Positions 21,708 through 23,181 of a DNA stretch of 23,181 nucleotides are shown piece after piece (position 1 is the first letter of the stretch; each line of letters starts with the position of its first letter). Source of the stretch: a virus. A program made the position numbers and the translations under genes. Where the stretch lies: positions 1-23,181 of the IMG/VR virus record IMGVR_UViG_3300050821_007656; one strand, 5' to 3'. The notes beneath the pieces were generated by a model. That model did no database searches. It saw nothing but the letters and a program-made list of their open reading frames with translations, and was not told the origin of the DNA.

Positions 21708-21795
21708 AAAGAAAACAGGCCCCACGAATCGGGCTTTGCGTTTGAAGCGGATAGCGGGTCGTGCCGCCTCCGCAAAATAACCCAAGGAGCCTATC

Positions 21796-22701
21796 ATGGC
21801 CGAAACTCAATTTCCCGGCTGGCGCTTGCACAAGCGCCGGGGCGAGGCGCTGAAGTACACCGTTCCCACGGCCTTCGCCGCCGGTTCTCTATTGTCTTTC
21901 TATTCCGGCGTAACCGCGCCGGGATTCTCGCTGGCGGCCCAGCTTCCGGCGGGCGCGTTCATCAATATCAATGGGCAGTTGTACATTACCCGCAATTCGG
22001 CCTTTGCCGGCCAGGTCGCGGAAATGGACCCGCTGAACTGGCACCCCACGTACATCATGCCGAAGGCGTCGGTCTCGATCACGACCGACCGCACGGCCCT
22101 GTACTGGGACCAGACTAATTGCGTGGCGACGACCACAGCCGGTTCGAATAAGTTCATCGGCTATTCCGTGCCGAACAACGATCTTGCGACCGGGAGCGTG
22201 TACTCGGCAACGGGGACCACGATCACGGCAGCGGGCACGTTGACCGCATTCGACAGCCAGACGCAAGCCTACACGTTGACCGGCGGAAGCTCGGGAGATG
22301 GTGTGGAGAACACCTACCAGACGACGGACAAATACGTCGAGGTGGAAGTCGTCGTGTCGAATTCGATCAGCGTCGGCGGCGGGTTCGGCCCGATCCAGAA
22401 CATCACGGCGGTCGGGGCGAACAACTCGGCCACGGCGGCCGCGCTGGGTCAAGGCTATTACTACGTCAGCGGTGCGAACAACAACGCCGGCGTAATCCTC
22501 GCGTCGGGCACGGCCTGCCGCTTGAAGAACGCGGCGGCCGCCACGGCCACGGAGCTGTTTGTGTGGCCCCCGGTGGGCGGCGCCATCAACGGCGGATCGA
22601 CCAACGCGGCCTACAATCTCGGCGGCACTTACACCGTCGAATTGACGCCCGCGGCAAATAACAGCTTGCAGTTCTACACGTTCCCGACGACCGCGAGCTG
22701 A
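21796..22701 (+). CDS. DUF2190-type capsid decoration protein
   Basis: A 301-residue protein with a strong AAGGAG ribosome-binding site. The middle region PKASVSITTDRTALYWDQTN followed by KFIGYSVPNNDLATGSVYS matches the pattern of DUF2190 head-decoration proteins, which place a small barrel on the capsid. The C-terminal half is Gly/Ala/Asn-rich and beta-prone and goes beyond the short core. Its place right after the shell protein supports the call. A strong terminator follows. Confidence 0.65.
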   Translation: MAETQFPGWRLHKRRGEALKYTVPTAFAAGSLLSFYSGVTAPGFSLAAQLPAGAFININGQLYITRNSAFAGQVAEMDPLNWHPTYIMPKASVSITTDRTALYWDQTNCVATTTAGSNKFIGYSVPNNDLATGSVYSATGTTITAAGTLTAFDSQTQAYTLTGGSSGDGVENTYQTTDKYVEVEVVVSNSISVGGGFGPIQNITAVGANNSATAAALGQGYYYVSGANNNAGVILASGTACRLKNAAAATATELFVWPPVGGAINGGSTNAAYNLGGTYTVELTPAANNSLQFYTFPTTAS

Positions 22702-22738
22702 GTTGGAGTTCGGCGCGGCCCCAATCCGCGCCATCAAC

Positions 22739-22783
22739 CCCGGCGGCAGGCGTCCTCGCTTGCGCTGCCGCCGGGACTTTTTT
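22739..22783 (+). terminator. Intrinsic terminator after the capsid genes
   Basis: CCCGGCGGCAG (22739-22749) pairs perfectly with CTGCCGCCGGG (22765-22775) and is followed by AC and six T (22778-22783). This is a classic rho-independent terminator ending the highly expressed head operon. Confidence 0.85.
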
Positions 22784-22812
22784 CCAGGCGAGAAAAAGCG
22801 AGAAAGCGAGAA

Positions 22813-23181
22813 ATGATTTACCAACTGTTTTACGACGAGGAAGGGCGACAGCGGTGTTTCGATGGGCTGCCGTGCTATACGCCCCTTGGCCTGTCTCTAG
22901 CCGATTTCACCAATCGAGTTTATCCATGTCTCTGCGAATGGTCGGCCATCCGTTATTTTGGACGGACTTTCGTGCCCGGAGGTTGGGTCGGCTTCACCTC
23001 GTATCGCCAAGACGACAAAGAGCCCGGCAAAGGCTTTCGGTTTCATCCCGAAGACGCGGCGGCCTTCGACTCGGCCGACGTGCTGACGTGGGGCCTCGTG
23101 ACTTGCCAGCACGAAGGCGAGTCTTGCAGCGTGGCCCTTCAGCTCGACGACGCCTTCCCCGGATTGACCGACAAATTGGAA
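22813..23181 (+). CDS. Unknown protein, 5' part (runs off the right edge)
   Basis: An open frame of 123 codons from the ATG at 22813 to the window end. It starts MIYQLFYDEEGRQRCFDG and includes Cys-rich LPCYTPLGLSLADF and YPCLCEWSAIRYFG segments. A GAAAGCGAGAA purine run precedes the ATG. It lies after the head-operon terminator. No family recognised. A glycosyltransferase or host-type enzyme cannot be excluded from this fragment. Confidence 0.6.
   Translation, partial: MIYQLFYDEEGRQRCFDGLPCYTPLGLSLADFTNRVYPCLCEWSAIRYFGRTFVPGGWVGFTSYRQDDKEPGKGFRFHPEDAAAFDSADVLTWGLVTCQHEGESCSVALQLDDAFPGLTDKLE

Overview
The window reads as part of a tailed bacteriophage (or prophage) genome with a high-GC, probably planctomycete, host. 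Every gene I can support lies on the + strand. Genes are packed tightly, and many neighbours share ATGA or TAATG stop/start overlaps. A planctomycete host is an inference from the GC-rich codon use, small Cys-rich secreted proteins, a CTCCTAA heptamer tract and a palindromic intergenic element inside an ORF. No host marker gene is present.

Layout. (1) 2-238: 3' end of an unknown gene. (2) 381-4859: a consensus-type promoter followed by many small genes. They include a Tad1-like cyclic-nucleotide sponge (1357-1740), a secreted thioredoxin-like protein (1737-2375), a possible papain-like protein (2708-3526), small zinc-ribbon proteins and one-helix membrane proteins. (3) 4918-9583: a long tail-fibre-like protein (5140-7461) and accessory structural or surface proteins. 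(4) 9783-14192: the large terminase (9783-11918) and a coupled run of small genes ending with a second probable sponge of the Acb2 type (13588-13824). (5) 14167-16208: a self-contained cassette with its own consensus-like promoter, three 11-bp boxes in alternating orientation, a compact RuvC-fold protein resembling TnpB/Cas12, a five-repeat CRISPR-type array, and terminators. (6) 16244-22701: head module with a small connector-like protein, a portal carrying a C-terminal PD-(D/E)XK-like nuclease domain, a fused prohead protease/major capsid protein, and a DUF2190-type decoration protein with a strong terminator. (7) 22813-23181: 5' part of an unknown gene.

The most interesting object is the 14167-16208 cassette. 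A 418-residue protein with a Cas12/TnpB-like C-terminal pattern lies 125 bp upstream of five identical 36-bp repeats separated by 36-39-bp spacers. It has Asp where the catalytic RuvC-II Glu should be, and it stops before the usual RuvC-III/zinc-ribbon end. No cas1, cas2 or cas4 is visible. I infer a phage-borne, miniature, probably non-cleaving type V-U-like system that may silence competing phages or plasmids. Two of the four spacers are near-identical and look like coding DNA from related targets. With the two predicted sponges (anti-Thoeris/anti-CBASS) and the nuclease-bearing portal, this phage appears to carry several conflict modules among its structural genes.

All assignments come from reading motifs by eye. 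No database search, structure prediction or RNA folding was run.
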